The notes under the pieces are model-generated. The model ran no database searches. It was given only the letters and a program-made list of their open reading frames with translations, and was not told where the DNA came from. 64,000 nucleotides of DNA from Heliopora coerulea. Taxonomy: Eukaryota > Cnidaria > Anthozoa > Scleralcyonacea > Helioporidae. The first letter of the stretch is position 1. Every line of letters begins with the position of its first letter. Made by a program: the position numbers and the translations under genes. The stretch spans positions 1,831,501 through 1,895,500 of the forward strand of contig JASJOG010000006.1 in the NCBI GenBank assembly GCA_030142905.1. Direction: 5' to 3'. This document shows, in pieces, positions 47,701-62,700 of the stretch.

Positions 47701-50700
47701 ATCATCCTAACAGCGAACTCCGATGTTGCTTCCAACAAATCAGTTTGAACAAAGGATCTTGCTCATTAACATTAGATTCGGCATATGAAAAGTTCGACGT
47801 TTGAACTGGGCCTTACACTTATATGCAAACCCATCCATCTAAAAGACGACTTCAAAGTTCTGATGTTCAAGAGATCGAATAATTTATGGATTGAAATTCG
47901 CTTGTATTTTCCTCCAGGTTGGTCGTTTGGCTGATCAGAGGAAATCAGACTTTATTATGGACCAAAACTAGTCAGAAAAGGCCTAAGAATACCACTAACA
48001 ATTTAGGGTACTAATAAAATTCTGTAAGTTGTTCACACACTACATTATGTCAACGATTTTAGCCTGATGAGATCTTTACGTTCAAGTCCCTGAAGAACAC
48101 GTGGATGGCTCTTTCTGTAGGCAGGATATTATCTGGGTAATTGAAAGAGTTGATAACACGGAGGAGTTTCAGTCCGAGACGTAACCTTAGGCGTCAAAAT
48201 GCAAGATAATTTTAAGGGTTTCTTTGTGAATCCGGGCTGAGATTTCAGCTTGTCCAACCAGAGTTTCTCCTTGTAACCAGCCCCTGGTTGGATAGCCCAA
48301 AAGCATATGAAGTTTCGTATTATTAGGAGATAAGCTTGCTCCGAAGAATAATTAAAGTGAGGTTCTGCACTCGTTGTAAATTTGAAATGGGTTTCTTGTA
48401 TCTTAGTACGAGCGTCGGATCTCCGAAACTTGATTTAAATCTACATGATCAGATTAAATACCGTGAACAAATAATTGCGAGTTTTGAGCAAGCCAGTTTT
48501 TGGTTTATTTACCTCTTCTGCCTCTAAATTTGATTTCAGTTTATCTAGTTCTTCGGCATTTCGCACAGCCGCTTTTAAATTCCGGAAAATAATAATACTC
48601 TCAACGTTATCGCAAGCAGTATCTCTAACTAACTTTAACAGTTCAGAATAGGATACTTCATAACGTTTGCAAGGTTGATTGAAGCACCACTATTAACGCA
48701 GCCACCAAATTTTACCTTACAAACATGTCATTGTATATATTCTGGAGACCAAAAATTACTAGCCAGTTAGAAACGAACGACTCCCGCTAATTACTCCATT
48801 TACTTAGGCTTTATCAAGAGCAGAAAGAGTAAAAATCGATATACAGAGAGACAAGGTGAAAGTAGCAAGACAGATTGGCTAAATTACCCTGGGCGGTTTC
48901 AAGTAAGAACCACTTCTCGATGGCAGCGAATAAAGATTCCGATGAACAACGCGAAAAATTTCTGTGCATCCTATTGTCTATCAGGAAAATGATTGTATCC
49001 TATTTTGCATATTCGGGGAGAGGTATCTTCGCAGAGGTCCGACCATAGCTTTACCCAATCAAAGGTCTTTAAAAACGACTCTTTTGTTTCCGCGATCCTC
49101 CTCCTTGGTGATATAAAAGCCGAAAAAAAATCGCGTACTAAGATCGGAAGAGGTCACACACCAGAAGCTTAAAACAACCTTCGTACGTTGTTGGGTTACT
49201 GTTGCAGTACATGGCTCCAAAAGCGGCAAACAAGAAAAGCGAAAAGAAATCACCAATGAAGAAGGTTGGCGGTGGAGATAAGAAAAAGAAAAGCAAGAGA
49301 AAAGAAAGCTATGCAGTATACATCTACAAAGTTCTCAAACAAGTCCACCCGGACACTGGGGTCTCGAGTAAAGCCATGGGAATCATGAACTCGTTCGTGA
49401 ACGACATCTTCGAGAGAATTGCGGCGGAGGCTTCCCGCTTGGCCCACTATAACAAGAAGTCGACAATTTCGTCTCGAGAGATCCAAACGGCAGTTCGTCT
49501 TCTCCTTCCGGGTGAGTTGGCTAAACACGCCGTCAGTGAAGGAACGAAAGCAGTGACGAAGTACACAAGCAGCAAGTAAACGCACGAGATTTCTAATCCT
49601 GCGAGGGTCCATTTCACTCGATTATAAACACACCGGATTGTTAGATTTCAACGGAATTTTGAGTCTAAGCATAGACATTAATTAGAATATCTTGATCTAT
49701 ATTGATGACATCAACCACGTGAGCAGATAAAACTGATGAATGTCGCTGACAAACGCAGTGTTCTAACAAAGACTGTCGTGAATACTAGGAGTGAATACAA
49801 AGTTCTAAGTGTGCCTTTCCTTTTCTCAGTGTGAAATAATACAGAACGAATTATTGTCAATCTTTAGGAGTGACTACAGGTTCACATTTTGTGTAAAATA
49901 AATTGGAAATGGTACCATTCATTCCGATAACGTAAAATTTAGATATAAACGTTCTAACCTGTTTGCAGAGGGATAAACAGCGATCTCTCCACAAGGATTT
50001 CTTTTCTTCTGTATATCCAGACAAAGCCATTGCAACCATTCCCAGAAATGGATCTAAAAGTAATTATTATCTAGGTCATTAAATTTTGTGACGACACCCC
50101 GCCCCAACGTACGTTTTCAACATCGTTATTCACAGACGTTAAAAAGTTTCAGCCTTTCTTTGTGCTTAACACGTATTGAACCCTTTCGCATCTCCCGAGA
50201 ACACAACTTGGTTGAAGATTCCTCGCATAAAAACAACGGATTTTTAGTTCGTCGAAGCCCAATACAGCCTCATGGGAATATTATCATAACAACGCGCCTC
50301 CCCAGATGATATAAAAAACAAATTAATGAGTGATGTGAAAATGATGAAATGGTGTTTCTGTTGATCATCGGGTATTTTTATAAACCATTGGTGAACTTTT
50401 ATCTCACTCTCTGTCCTCGGAGGATACTTAGTTTTAAAAGGTTGGCAATCTTTATTAAGTATTCTCCTGTTCTACAGCCGTTAGCAAAGGGAAATAATAA
50501 ATCTCGAACTCATTAGTAATTTACGACAACAATCAGAACTAACAAGCTAGGTGGGAGGTATATTAATTAGCATATAATTTCGACAATATTCAAATTTAGT
50601 TTTTCTTTAAATACGACGTCGTTTGAGACGCCATATAACAAACCCAAAAGGTATATTTGATCTGAAATCGATACATTCCCCCATTGGTTAAGCTGGGATA

Positions 50701-53700
50701 TCGCGTTATTTATCAACAAACTTCTCAGTGTTTTGTTTGTGCTATATTACACATAAAATGAACCACTTCTTGCATGACCAAACCATACCTTTTTCGGAGT
50801 TGCTTTTTAGACTCTCGTTGGCACCAGCACTTAAAATATTTATTGCAGATGGTATATCATTACTAAAAACAGCTATTGCTGCAGCTTTCTCGAATTTACC
50901 CTTGGAACACAGTCTAAAGAGGATAGATATGTTAACAATGGTAGTTTCGTTAGTCTTAAGCATATAACAGATAGTCACACAACTAACTCACTTAAATAAA
51001 CTAACTCGACAACCTCTTCAAACACTAAATACTTCAACCCGTTCCTGGCGGGATCAGTCTTCTGTTATTTTACTGTGGTTGTCACCAGATAACTTTAATC
51101 GCCAAGGAGTGATCCTGCCGGGAAGGGGTTAAAACTAATTTTCAGGATACAATGTTACTCGACACTACACGGCAGTTTTACCTTGGATAAAATACAGTAA
51201 CTAAGACCAAAAGCAGGGAGGTGTGGACATGCTTTCTCGTCCAATATCTGAGGCACTGTATGTTTTGTGGGTGTATTTTAGAAATATCGCGTAGGTAAAT
51301 GACAAATTATTTTGATTTTAGTTTCAAAAACAAACTCCTCACTTGCAGGCTGCCGAATGCCTATTGCCTGGGGCGGAGAAAGACTGCCTTTCTTGTTGCA
51401 CACTTTGTAAGGTGTGGCTGAGAGGGGTTGTATCCCCATGCCACTCGTTCTCCATGAATATGGTTTCTACATAAGATATAAGGCTGAATGTAAAAAGTAT
51501 GAGTGGACGTACAGAGGTGTAAATTTTAACACAACTAGATGCAGCGTTAGCCATGATGAAAGTTCATGGATACTTTTTCTTGAAAAAGAGAATTTACACT
51601 GTAATGATCACCCCTAGGCTTGATTCCGGGCTTTCTGTGAGCTCGCGCTCCTTCGACCATTGACTGGCTGGATTAATGGTCAAGGTCGGCACTAGAACGG
51701 AACCACTGAGACCGGGTAATCGTGTGAAGACCGAGACTTGAAAATTAAGTATTTTATTTACCTGATATTCTTATCCTAATTCTAACCGTTAGCGTGTTAC
51801 CCCTGGTGACAATGTAACCTAAACGCCAACAATTTTTTTCCAGAAAGTTATCAAATAAATAAAATACTTAATTTTCCAGTCCCAGTCTCCACACGGTTAC
51901 CTGGTCTCAGTGTTTCCGTTCTAGTGCCGACCAATGGTCAACCTGATAACCATTTGTGAAAAATAGAAATTTTGCCGACAAGATTAGGCAGGCAAGGTGG
52001 TAATTGGTTAATAAGATCACGTGTTTTAGTGTTTGATTAATGTAGCAAATGTTTGCACAAACGAAAGTCTTATATCTCGCTCGCGAGAATGAACTTCTGG
52101 GTATATTTAAGATAGAAAATCCGACAGCTCAAGAAGACGGGTTTACGAGTAATAATTTCTTGTAAATGGTTTTGTTGTGTTCTTCCCATTTCGTTGAGTA
52201 GAATCTTTAATATCAAAGAGATTTTCAATCCCAATCGATATCGTACGGTCAAAACCTAGGTCGTGTACTTTTCTGTTGGCGGTTTGATCTTATTCTCTTC
52301 TTGCCGACCGTTTTTTTTATACCTTAAAATAGCAAATGTACTCACCTGTACTTTGATATTTTTTGAAGTTTGATCAGATTATATCGGTTTAGTAAATAAA
52401 TCCAATCACTTTCGACATTTCCAAAAACGTGAAAATTGTCACGCTGATAGAAGTAGTATCCTTGGTACCACGTTAGATTGAAAGTTATAGGTGTGACGAA
52501 GAGAAAGGTCACTGGCCCAGCTGGTCATGTAAACTTCAGTTACATGCACTATGCATGTGTAATCATATGAAAGCGAGTGCAGTTAAGAATTTACTCTGAG
52601 AATAATACTTGAAAATCACCATAAGTGTAAATCCTTAACTCCACGGGCAAATCATGATTCCATGTTTGTCATATGTATGGAAAAATCATTAACTGCAAGG
52701 CAGTCCAATCAATAGAACAATTGCACTTTTCTCGACCAATCAGGATGCAGTATTTTTACCATGGATAAAATAATAATAGTAATGAGTATGATGACATTAT
52801 ATCTTCAAATTTTGAGCTGGGCTCTCATCTTCATTTTTCGTCTAAGATTTCCGCCCGGTAAATCTATAGTGAACATTTTAATGATAGTAACTGTATAATT
52901 ACGTTAAAACAGATACAACAAATAAATACCACGATAACATACTCTTGCAAACACGTCCTTAAATTACTGCCATTGTCACTTTCAAAGTTCCAGTTACACA
53001 ATTGAAGAGCAATGTACCTGAATTAAAAAAGACAAAGCACTCAACTTCGATTTGTATGTTTAACCATTTACCAAGCGAGTACAACTTAAGATCAATGAAT
53101 TATAATATTCCTAGTTGGCAGCATTGTGATGTGAATGTTTGTCGGGCTTCACAAGGAGACAAGGATGAATCTCAAAGTTCACTCTATCAGGCGTACAAAA
53201 CAAGAGGCTGACCGTAGACCGAGGGATCGCTAAAGAGCTGATAAAGACATAACTTATTTCAAGGTTGACCACCTTGTTCTAAAAATTATAGTGAAAATTG
53301 CTAAAGAAAAATTTCGAGAGTGAGGAGGAATGCAGCCAAAGTCACCAGAAGATCCTTTCGAACCCATTTGTGATCAATAAAACGTCAGAGCTCTTTCAGC
53401 GGAAATCAAACCATGACTCTTAGAATCTTGTGCAATTCTTTCTCGATCAAATAAGCCATGAAGGCCGTCGCTGGTTCCTTGGCCATGAGTTATGTATGTA
53501 TGAAGAAAAGTAATGCCGGTGAATGAATGAATGGGTAAACTGTCAGTGATAGTGGCAGTGACGCTCCATTACAGGTGCAAGCATATTGCTAAAGGGAAGT
53601 TTTGGGTACGAACGACGGCGCAAAAGCCTTAGGTAGGACCTGACCGAAAATAGCTGCAAAAAATGCAAATAAAAGGTTTTTAGGCAGAAATCTAACCCAC

Positions 53701-56700
53701 AATCCTAGGAATTTATTCCGCCGACTAGGAAACAAGACAGTTTCCAGAAGCCAAAGGTCAATCAGTAGAACTGAACAGAAATCAGTGGATTAGACTCCTA
53801 GGGTCCTGTTGCTTATGGCACTTCTTAGTGTGAAAAGGCACACGTTATTAGTTTCCAACTCAATCTTGTGTTTTTGTATGTAATATACGGCACAATTACG
53901 CACAGAGGCTAAGTATTTCCTAGGTCTGTGTAGTGATGCACACCCTGAACTGTGCGAGACCTCAATCTTAATATTGACTGTCCATGGCAGGATGTTAAAA
54001 GGAAGTTGACGTTCATTGCTACTGTATATACACAATTTAATATTCCATTTTCGTTCACTGCCGCATTTTATGAGTTGTAATTGGCTGTTGTGTCCCACAT
54101 GAAACCATGTGGCAATCTTATGCCGTGCATTAATATTCGTAATTTAAGGTTGGGACGCACGACGCACCATGACGTGGAGACACGTCTCAGGGATGGGCCC
54201 TTGTGAGAAGCCCGCGCGACTTGATGCTTTGTGCGTGTGCAAATGTGCAAGTTTATCACGGAGACAAAATTTTGCACCCGGCCCACTAGTTGCATGAATC
54301 CAAATTGATTCGAATTTCTGCAACAAGTCGCATGGACAGAATTATGCAGCCGTTACATATTTCTACGTGTGAACAGTTTATGCTACAATCTTCAGCGAGG
54401 ATCTCCTAGGAGTACCAATCACAGAGAGTCATTTGATCCTGAAGAAAACCTCGAGTAAGACTCTTTCTTCTCAGGGGTAACGCTGGTAGAACAAGTACCG
54501 CAACATTCGACTTGTCTTTGTAAAAAGCCCAAACTGAATAACTTAAAATTGATGATGATGACCGACTGAAGATGACCGCCGGTGAGGTTGTCAAAACGTC
54601 AGTTACCAACAGTCTTTTTCAAGACTACGATAACCTCGACGATCTACCTGCTACACGTATAATAGATTTCTTATTAGCTCCCGAAGAGAACGCATGAAAA
54701 CAAAAGAACAAGTCGCTTGGTGGGAAAAAGATTGTCCAGCGGAGGGCCACCTGGGTGTCTTGGGGATGAGCGGCCACCACACAGAGTGACTTCCCTTTAC
54801 CTCTACCAACTAATGGCCTTTAAGGTTAGGACTAAGATTAGAGCTAAAACGAGGGTTAGAGTAAGAGTTAGAGCTAGGATTAAGGTTCGTTAAATAGTTT
54901 ACTATGACGAGTCAGTTAGTTGTAAGGGGTCATTTATCCTTTTGGATTAGTGAGCAGGATCATAACAGGGGTTACTCATCCCTCGCTCTCACAAGAGATT
55001 CCACTTGCCGGTTGAGGTACGTTGTTTGTCGGCAGTGTCAGATTATCATAAAAAACTTTCTACAAAACTAAAATATAAGTATAAAAACAAAAATGTACCT
55101 TTCTTCACTGTAATACACTGTTGCAAGAAACCTGGCATCCTTTATGTTATTTGATCTGGGACAAACGTCTGGCGGAAGTTAAGTAAAAAATTATTGGATA
55201 AGTTTGAGTAAAATAACGCAATTTTTCAGCAACGAACAGATCAAATTGAACTCGATTCCAGTGGTAGAGGCATATGGCTGATCAGTCAGACAATATCACA
55301 AATCATGTCATTTAAATGTGATACATGATTTCAAGCACAATAATGCATAGAATGTAAGGCGCAGTGGCACTCATGACTTTCTTTTTCAGCTAAAGAACAT
55401 TGTCAAATAATGCATATTTGCTTGAGAGAGGGCCTGTCAAGCGATTAAAAGGAAGTAAAATTAATCGAATGAGAAACTAAACTCGTTGACGCTCAAATGA
55501 ACCGTTTATCATGACGTATCGATCAAGACAGGGGTAAAGTGAGGTGCCCAGTGCGTTACTGCATTTTAAGAAATTAGAAAAGCATCACTTGTGATCTAGA
55601 TATAACTTACTCTGAGGACCAGCTTCACCGCAAATCACTGATTTCACTCCAGGAAACTTAACCGCCTTAAATTTACCATCTGAAAGACCCAAAAGCATCA
55701 GTTTGAGAACTTTTACACAACATATTGCAAGGCTGTGTTTAGATTCACAGGCGAAATTACATTTATAACCTCGTCCTTCACCCGATGAGATGAAGCATCT
55801 CTATCTTACATTCATCACTGTATGTACGAGAAGATTTGAAGCTAGTCTGTTGACAACAAGGAACTGGAGTTGAGCCTCGAGGTGTTCACCCTAGTAAGGT
55901 GGAGTTTACATGAAAGTGAGCAAGTCCTCCTGGTAGGGTTGGCTCTTTTCGCCGAGATCTCGCCTCCCTGTGAATTTCCTTGTAAAATTTGTTTTCTTCT
56001 ACATAAGAGAAGGGCCAGCCCTCCGAAGAGAAATCTCGCCTAAGAGGGCTAGAAATTTTCCAAATAAACTCACTCAGAAGGGCTGGCTCTCTTATTACGC
56101 ACGCGTGCTAGATCCAGCCTGCTGGAAGGACCAGAAAATTCCCATGGAAAAGCGAGGTGAAATTCAGCGTTCTTACTTCTTATTCAGCCTTGCCAAGAGG
56201 GCTGGCTAGCCTCCATATGAAAAACCCCTTAAACGCGACTACAAGTGACCGCAAGGTCGACCTTATACCTCGTATGACCACCATCGACTTGCATCAGCCG
56301 TCATTGCTGAATATGAAGCTTGACCGTGAAAAATTTCGACGCAGGTTTTCTTTGACAAACAAGGACTCCGTTCTCATTTGGTTGCCAATGCAACCTGTTC
56401 TTTCATGAAAATCAAGAGTTAAAACATACACTATTTTAACTTCAGTTTGCCATTCAGATCATGCAGTGCCGAGGGAAACCTGTGTGCATCCGCACACATG
56501 CCTGGGTAATCTCAACTTATGTGCCGGTGTTTCTTTTCTTAGAGTACCATGCACACTTAACTGCCCGTTATAGCATCACGTTGTGCATCTTGCTCCGGAT
56601 ACTGTGTCGTGAGTAGTCAAAACAGCTTCAAAATATTTACAAGTGATCCCAATCGTGCCCAAGCAAATATCTTCCCCTGGACACGATATTTATTCAGACT

Positions 56701-59700
56701 TAAAAAATGAGTCTAAGCGCGCACTCGTTTGGCAAGTCCTATTGGACGCGAAAGGCAAGATGGGTTGTAGAAAACTGTATTTTCGTAAAGTCAGGGTCGT
56801 GTGGCATCAACTTTTTACCAGCTTTTTATGCCTGACTTTGCTGACTAGTAAAACTGATGCTCGTGGGCTCATCAATGTATTAGACTTTCCTCAGCTAACT
56901 CGATATGGTGTCTTTGCTAGGAGTAAAGTTGATAAGTTATAACCTTTAATCAATGTTTATTCTTGGTATTGAACCTCTGGCAAGAATATTCTTGGTGCGA
57001 ACTATTTTCGTAAATATTTAGTCAAAGCATGTGATCGGTTAAAATTACAAAAAGAACATCAGTTTTGGGTGCTTTGTTTTGACAGCTTGTGTAACGTAAT
57101 CTGGTAAAATTGTATCCAATTCACGATTGATAGAACCGCGTACACAATGACTGAGCAAACCACGTTCATACAACATAAAACAACATACTGTATAAAATAC
57201 TGGGAATGAAGCCGCAACTTTTGCAAGATGTTGAAACATTCAGTCATATGGTGTCAGACGGGGGACGAAGGTTACATATCTTAACTAATCCTTTTTTTGA
57301 CGGACATACTACATCTGCAAAGTAATGATATGGTTAAAGAGTTTCTGTAGCATCCAGCATGTTACAGATTTCATCCCCAGAAGTGATACAGAAACCATTT
57401 TGCGGACTGAAAGTTCAAGTAATCTTACCTAATGTTTTCTGGACTAGACTGACACCTAAATATCTGTTAAGGATTAACATCATATGGAACATTGGACACC
57501 TATTACAGTATTAAGGGAACAGAATTGAGAAAGAATGTAGTACTACAGTACAACATTTTACTGTCACAGACTAAATGAAGCAAAGAGAAATTGCAAATTA
57601 AGTATAGGACTACGTTTGCAAGGGGTTTTTCTTTTTGTACTGATAATACGTAAACAGCAAACCCACAACCCTGCTGAAAACTAGACCTAAAATGCTGTTT
57701 GAAATGCAAGTTCAAACATTCATGAAGAGTTCTTCGCTGTTTTTTTCGACTCGTTTTTCACTGTTTTAAAATCTGTGGAAGATTCGACCAATCAACGAGG
57801 AATGACGATGTAAGTGTGTGATAAAATCCTTCTCTTGGTTACAAAAGGATATGACTGAACCACGACCAGAGTTTGGCAAGTTTGGGATCATCAATGTTTT
57901 TTGTGTTACTCCAGTTGATACCATACGAGTTACATGCCCTCTTGTACATCTTCACTGATATATCTTCATCTACTCCTGACTGTCAATAGTAAAACAATAA
58001 GAAAGTGATATTTTCTCATCATTCTTTTGTCATTTGCAGAGTTTTAGCAATAGTGACTTGGACTCGTACTCTAGTCTGACTTGACACTCGATTGCCAAGA
58101 CTCAGATCATAGCGTTAACTGACTTAAGACTCGAACCAGTCACGACTCGATGATCGAGTAGCTTAATTTCAGAACTTTAAGAAACAAAAATGCCCTGATC
58201 ACCAAGGCTTTTTGTTTGTGTTACTGCGTGCAATCTGTCAGTCCAGTCGGACTAATAACTCGGATAAAAGGACTCGTGAATCGCGGTAATTGACTCCTGA
58301 CTCAAATTCGGGCTTAATTCGTAACTTGGATGATATGACGACTTTAGGGTGATAACTCGGACTCGACATTTGGTGACTCGACTAAAACTTGGACCATCAG
58401 ACTGGAAGGCGTATGATGAATTCAGCAATGTAATGTTGTTCGATAAATTGAATGGTAATAACACTTCGACTGCGGGAGTTCTTCCCTTGAGAAGTAAAAT
58501 AATCTGGTGTTAGCCAGAGTAAAATAATCGAAGTCTTATCCCACAGGGGAAGAATTAATTGAGATGGCTTTAAAGAAATATAAAATGGCTTTCCACGTGT
58601 TTATACACTCTTATCCAAACATGGCCAATCAGAGCTCGTGCAAAAAGCAATTTATCCTTTAAAGAATATTTCAAAATGGTTATAGAATAATTTAAATGGT
58701 AAAGAATGTTCCAAAATGGGGGAAATTTGAAGTAAAAAAAAATCCTGAAGCCAGTGGTACTTATTCCCTAATTTTAAAAATTTTAGAACATATGATCTCA
58801 TTTTATTCTGTCATGCTTACCCTAACTCAAATCCTAATGTTGCCTGCTGACTCAAAATCTCACCTTCGTTCTTACTGTTTTGTAAATGGTGCCGCAATTA
58901 CTGACATATTACGCCGTTCATCCGGGCCTAATAGGTTGTTTCAATCGAATTGTGATCGTACAACTAATTTGTGACCACGAAATCATTGTACTTATTGTTG
59001 CATGAGGGCAAGAAATGATATTTTCCCCGATAAGATATTTCCCCTCCATTGAAAATTTCAAGGTCATATTTTTAAAACAGTAACAAAAGAGATCATATAC
59101 ACACATCAGTGGACATGTTCACTTGCTCTTATTGCCTGCCATTTTCGTAACTAGTCAGTTAGGTGGTGTGATAGATGCGTATCAGACAAAGCTTTGGGCA
59201 GCAAGTTATTGGCCATCTTGTAACTTCTCATTGAACAAGAGCTGAAAATATCTTTGTCATAGTAATTGCCATAAGTTGACCAGATGGCCTGAGGATTAGT
59301 CACAACCACCCTGGCGTTAGATCTCTAACAAACCACCATGTCCAGTAAATTTTTGTTAGTTTCCTTAGTTGTATTTTCTGCAAGGAATTCTACTTGAACA
59401 CACACCACATGTCACAACGAATCCTTTTTTCCCCTACCTGTTCACTACATTGAATAAGAAGGCGGCCACAACCCCACGATAAGGAAAATCTGGGAGACCA
59501 ACTCTAACATTTAAAAAAAATTGAAATGAAATTACGGCAATAAAATCTATTAATAGTAAGGTCTACTGGTGGTTTTCAACATTTGTTTCGGCCCACGATC
59601 TATTTGACGGTCCAATTCGTCCAATACCATGATGCAGCTGCCTAACGTCAACCCTCTCTCGCCCGTATTTCACAACGAGAATGTCACCCAAGCTGCTACT

Positions 59701-62700
59701 CACTAAGTGTCTTAAGTACTGTTCTTATATCATCGTTGGCTCAATTTCATTTGTTCCCTGAGGATGGTAAATATCTTATCAATCTCATAAAGGTAGTCAC
59801 GCACTTTTAGACAAAATTTCGATATTTTTATAAGTTTGTCCAGTAATTTAAAGACTCCTTGCTAAACTTCAGTAACGATACTATTAGTAGGTTATATACC
59901 TTGACCTCGGTGTTTAAGCAATAGATCGTCCTTGGGCTTCGTCCTCGGGTTGATATATCGTCAAAACACCTCTCAACTATGTCATATTTACTGTTTTGTC
60001 ACACTCACTAAACCTTTGTCATCTTTCTTCCTCCTCCATGTCCATCTACACAGTTACACCAGGTACCACTCACTATGTCCTAGTCATTGTCCCTGTCACT
60101 CCCGCTTGTCCAGTGTTACTCTCCTCCTTCTCCACTGTCCTCATGAATTTTATAAAAAGCACCAATGACACCTCACAAAGTAGAACTGTTTCATCTGTTG
60201 CTTCACTATGTGACCAATAACCAACCCTTATCAATTATGAAAATTTCATATGTCACTTCACATGTGAAAAACATGGAATCGGAACATTTTCACAAATGAA
60301 ATTTTCATTCCAAATGAAATCGGAAAGTCTTCTCGCATGAAATACTGAATTTATGAGAAATGACGCGGTTCAAAATTTCATTTGTGTAATGTTGGTGTTC
60401 GAAACATGTATTTCACATATGAAGTGGAAAGTTCACATATGAAATTTTCATTCCACATAGGGAATTGAAATATTTTCACACGTGAAATAATAGTTTTAAA
60501 TGTGACATGACATGTGAAATTTTCGTAAGGGTAGTCCCATCCTTTTCCCTCAACTACTTCCATCTAGGATGTCATTCAAGACGTTATTCACCACGCCTTA
60601 TCGAAATTTCAGGTGACGCCCGTTTTATTCGAGCTATGGGCGCAGCTAGAATCAGGCTGCAATATATCTAATAATACCCTTCGGCCGAGGTACTTTAGTT
60701 ATTTATTACAATTACTGACCCTCATTAAATCCCAGAATCTTCTCTCTATAGATCACATCAACGATTTTAGCTACCCTTTCTGATCTTCTTAAATACTACA
60801 ATAATAACCCAAGTTCTGGTATACTAAACCTATATGTAATCCACTTTTACAGGTTTTCTAAAGAATTTGTCAGTGCTGATCTTTCCATTGAACTCAACAA
60901 AGCTTGCGCTATATTTAAATATTCAGATTAAGCATCTAAACTACCAAAACGTTTAAATTGCATTTATTTTTAGAACGCCTGTTAACCCTTTAATGCATAA
61001 AAGCACCAGAAACTTTCTTTCAATCTTCCTGTATACAGGACATCAAAAACAAAAGAACAAATGAGAAAACAAAGTGAAAACAATGAAAGAACAATGAACA
61101 AAAGAAGATGAACTTAACCTTTAAGGGTTAATGAGCAAATTCCTTTATTTGAAATGATTTGCATTTGATTCGACATATGAAAAGTTAGACGTTATGGGCT
61201 GCTTTTAGCATGTTTGATGGTAAAGTCGCTGATATAATTGAGAAAGAAAAGCAATGGGATTTGATGAGTACCAGTAATTATAAATAAATAGGTGCTAGGA
61301 CGTTGGTTTCACGAAGAATTGTCTACCTTGAAGACCACCTTAACATTTAATAATTAACCAACAATTTTGTGGTGATTCCTATCTTGCAGAAATAACCTGG
61401 AGTAGGTTAAGTGTGGGTTTATTTATGTACATTTGAAAGTGGACGGATTTGTATACAGATGCACACGACCTGGGCTATCCCATTTTGACGGAAACATGAC
61501 AAAAATGTTTGGCTTTCTTACCGCGTAGCCAATTCATGCCGACTTGTACAGCACAGAACGAAATTAATATACCTTTAGAGCTTTCCAGAGACCCAACCTG
61601 ACGTCGAAACCTGGGATGGAAGTGTTTGGCGCTCTACCCAATTTAAATCCCGGAAACCCACAACTGTCTGCTACAAGCAATACAAAATTTACAACACGTC
61701 TGCACCATCTCCTAGACACTCGCCAACCGGAAGGTTGAAAACTGTTGTTTCAGAAAATGCGTTATAAAATAACAAGTCGAAAATGAGCTCGATGATCGGC
61801 TCAAAGCCGGATTTCCATTTAAAATACAGATAATTGCTTTTTTGTGCTGTTATACACATGAATGACGTCATTTCAACCAGAAAAAGTGCCTCCCGGTTGA
61901 TATAAGATTCAAAAGCTATTTTTCATTTATTTTATAAAGATATCGAAAACATATCGAATTGACGAAAGAAAATGAGGTTCGTCAATCAGAGCGTGCGTAG
62001 GATGCTTGTTATCTTATAAACCTCGATAGAAACAAGGAGAAGCTCACGTCATTTATACTTCATCAACAGTAGGGAAAATTTACGTTTTAAAGATAATAAG
62101 GAAGAATACTATTTCTTCCATTCTGAGGAACACTTGATAGAGACATTAGTGAAAATTTCGAAATTTCCGTTTGAGTTCATATTCTCACTATTCTAACTCA
62201 ATTGCTGAGACTTCCAGTCGTGTTTCTGTAACTCGATGGGAAAATATTAACTGTAAAACCAAGGATGAAATATTTCGATTAAAGTGAACTCTCAACATGA
62301 AGGTCATTTCTTTTCACGGTTTTAGGATGCAGAAGTAATATTTCATAAACGAGTGCGAGTGTTTTACCAGGGTTTCCAAACACGACAGAACAATGAAAAT
62401 CACGAGGCCGTGAACCGAGTGATTTTGATTGTTTTCTCGTGTTTGTAAAACATGACAGGATAATGAAAATCACGAGGCCGTAGACCGAATGATTTTTGTT
62501 GTTCTCGAATGTTTTGCAAACGCGAGAGAACATTGAAAATCACAAGGCGGTAGGCCGAGTGCTTTTTATTGTTCTCGAGTGTTTGTAACCCCTGGTAAAA
62601 CACGAGACACGAGTTTATGAAATAGCTTCTCAATCGTCTATTTTGAATTTATAATTAAGAAATGTGGTAATAAACGGTTCTAAGTAAGAGCCGTTTATTA

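Noticed and set aside
51179..51260. Candidate MIOS exon (minus, ending FYP before gtaaaa)
   Set aside because: The phase fits but the sequence is unlike the family, and the exon at 53017-52943 joins 50913-50789 in frame without it.
52327..52480. Candidate MIOS exon (minus, ending ISKYR before gtgag)
   Set aside because: The frame is open for about 40 codons and the phase fits, but it lacks MIOS similarity; 53017-52943 supplies the conserved ALQLCNW segment instead.
54826..54892. Interstitial telomere
   Set aside because: Only loosely GGTTAG/AGTTAG-like hexamers with many changes over about 65 bp; too degenerate to call.
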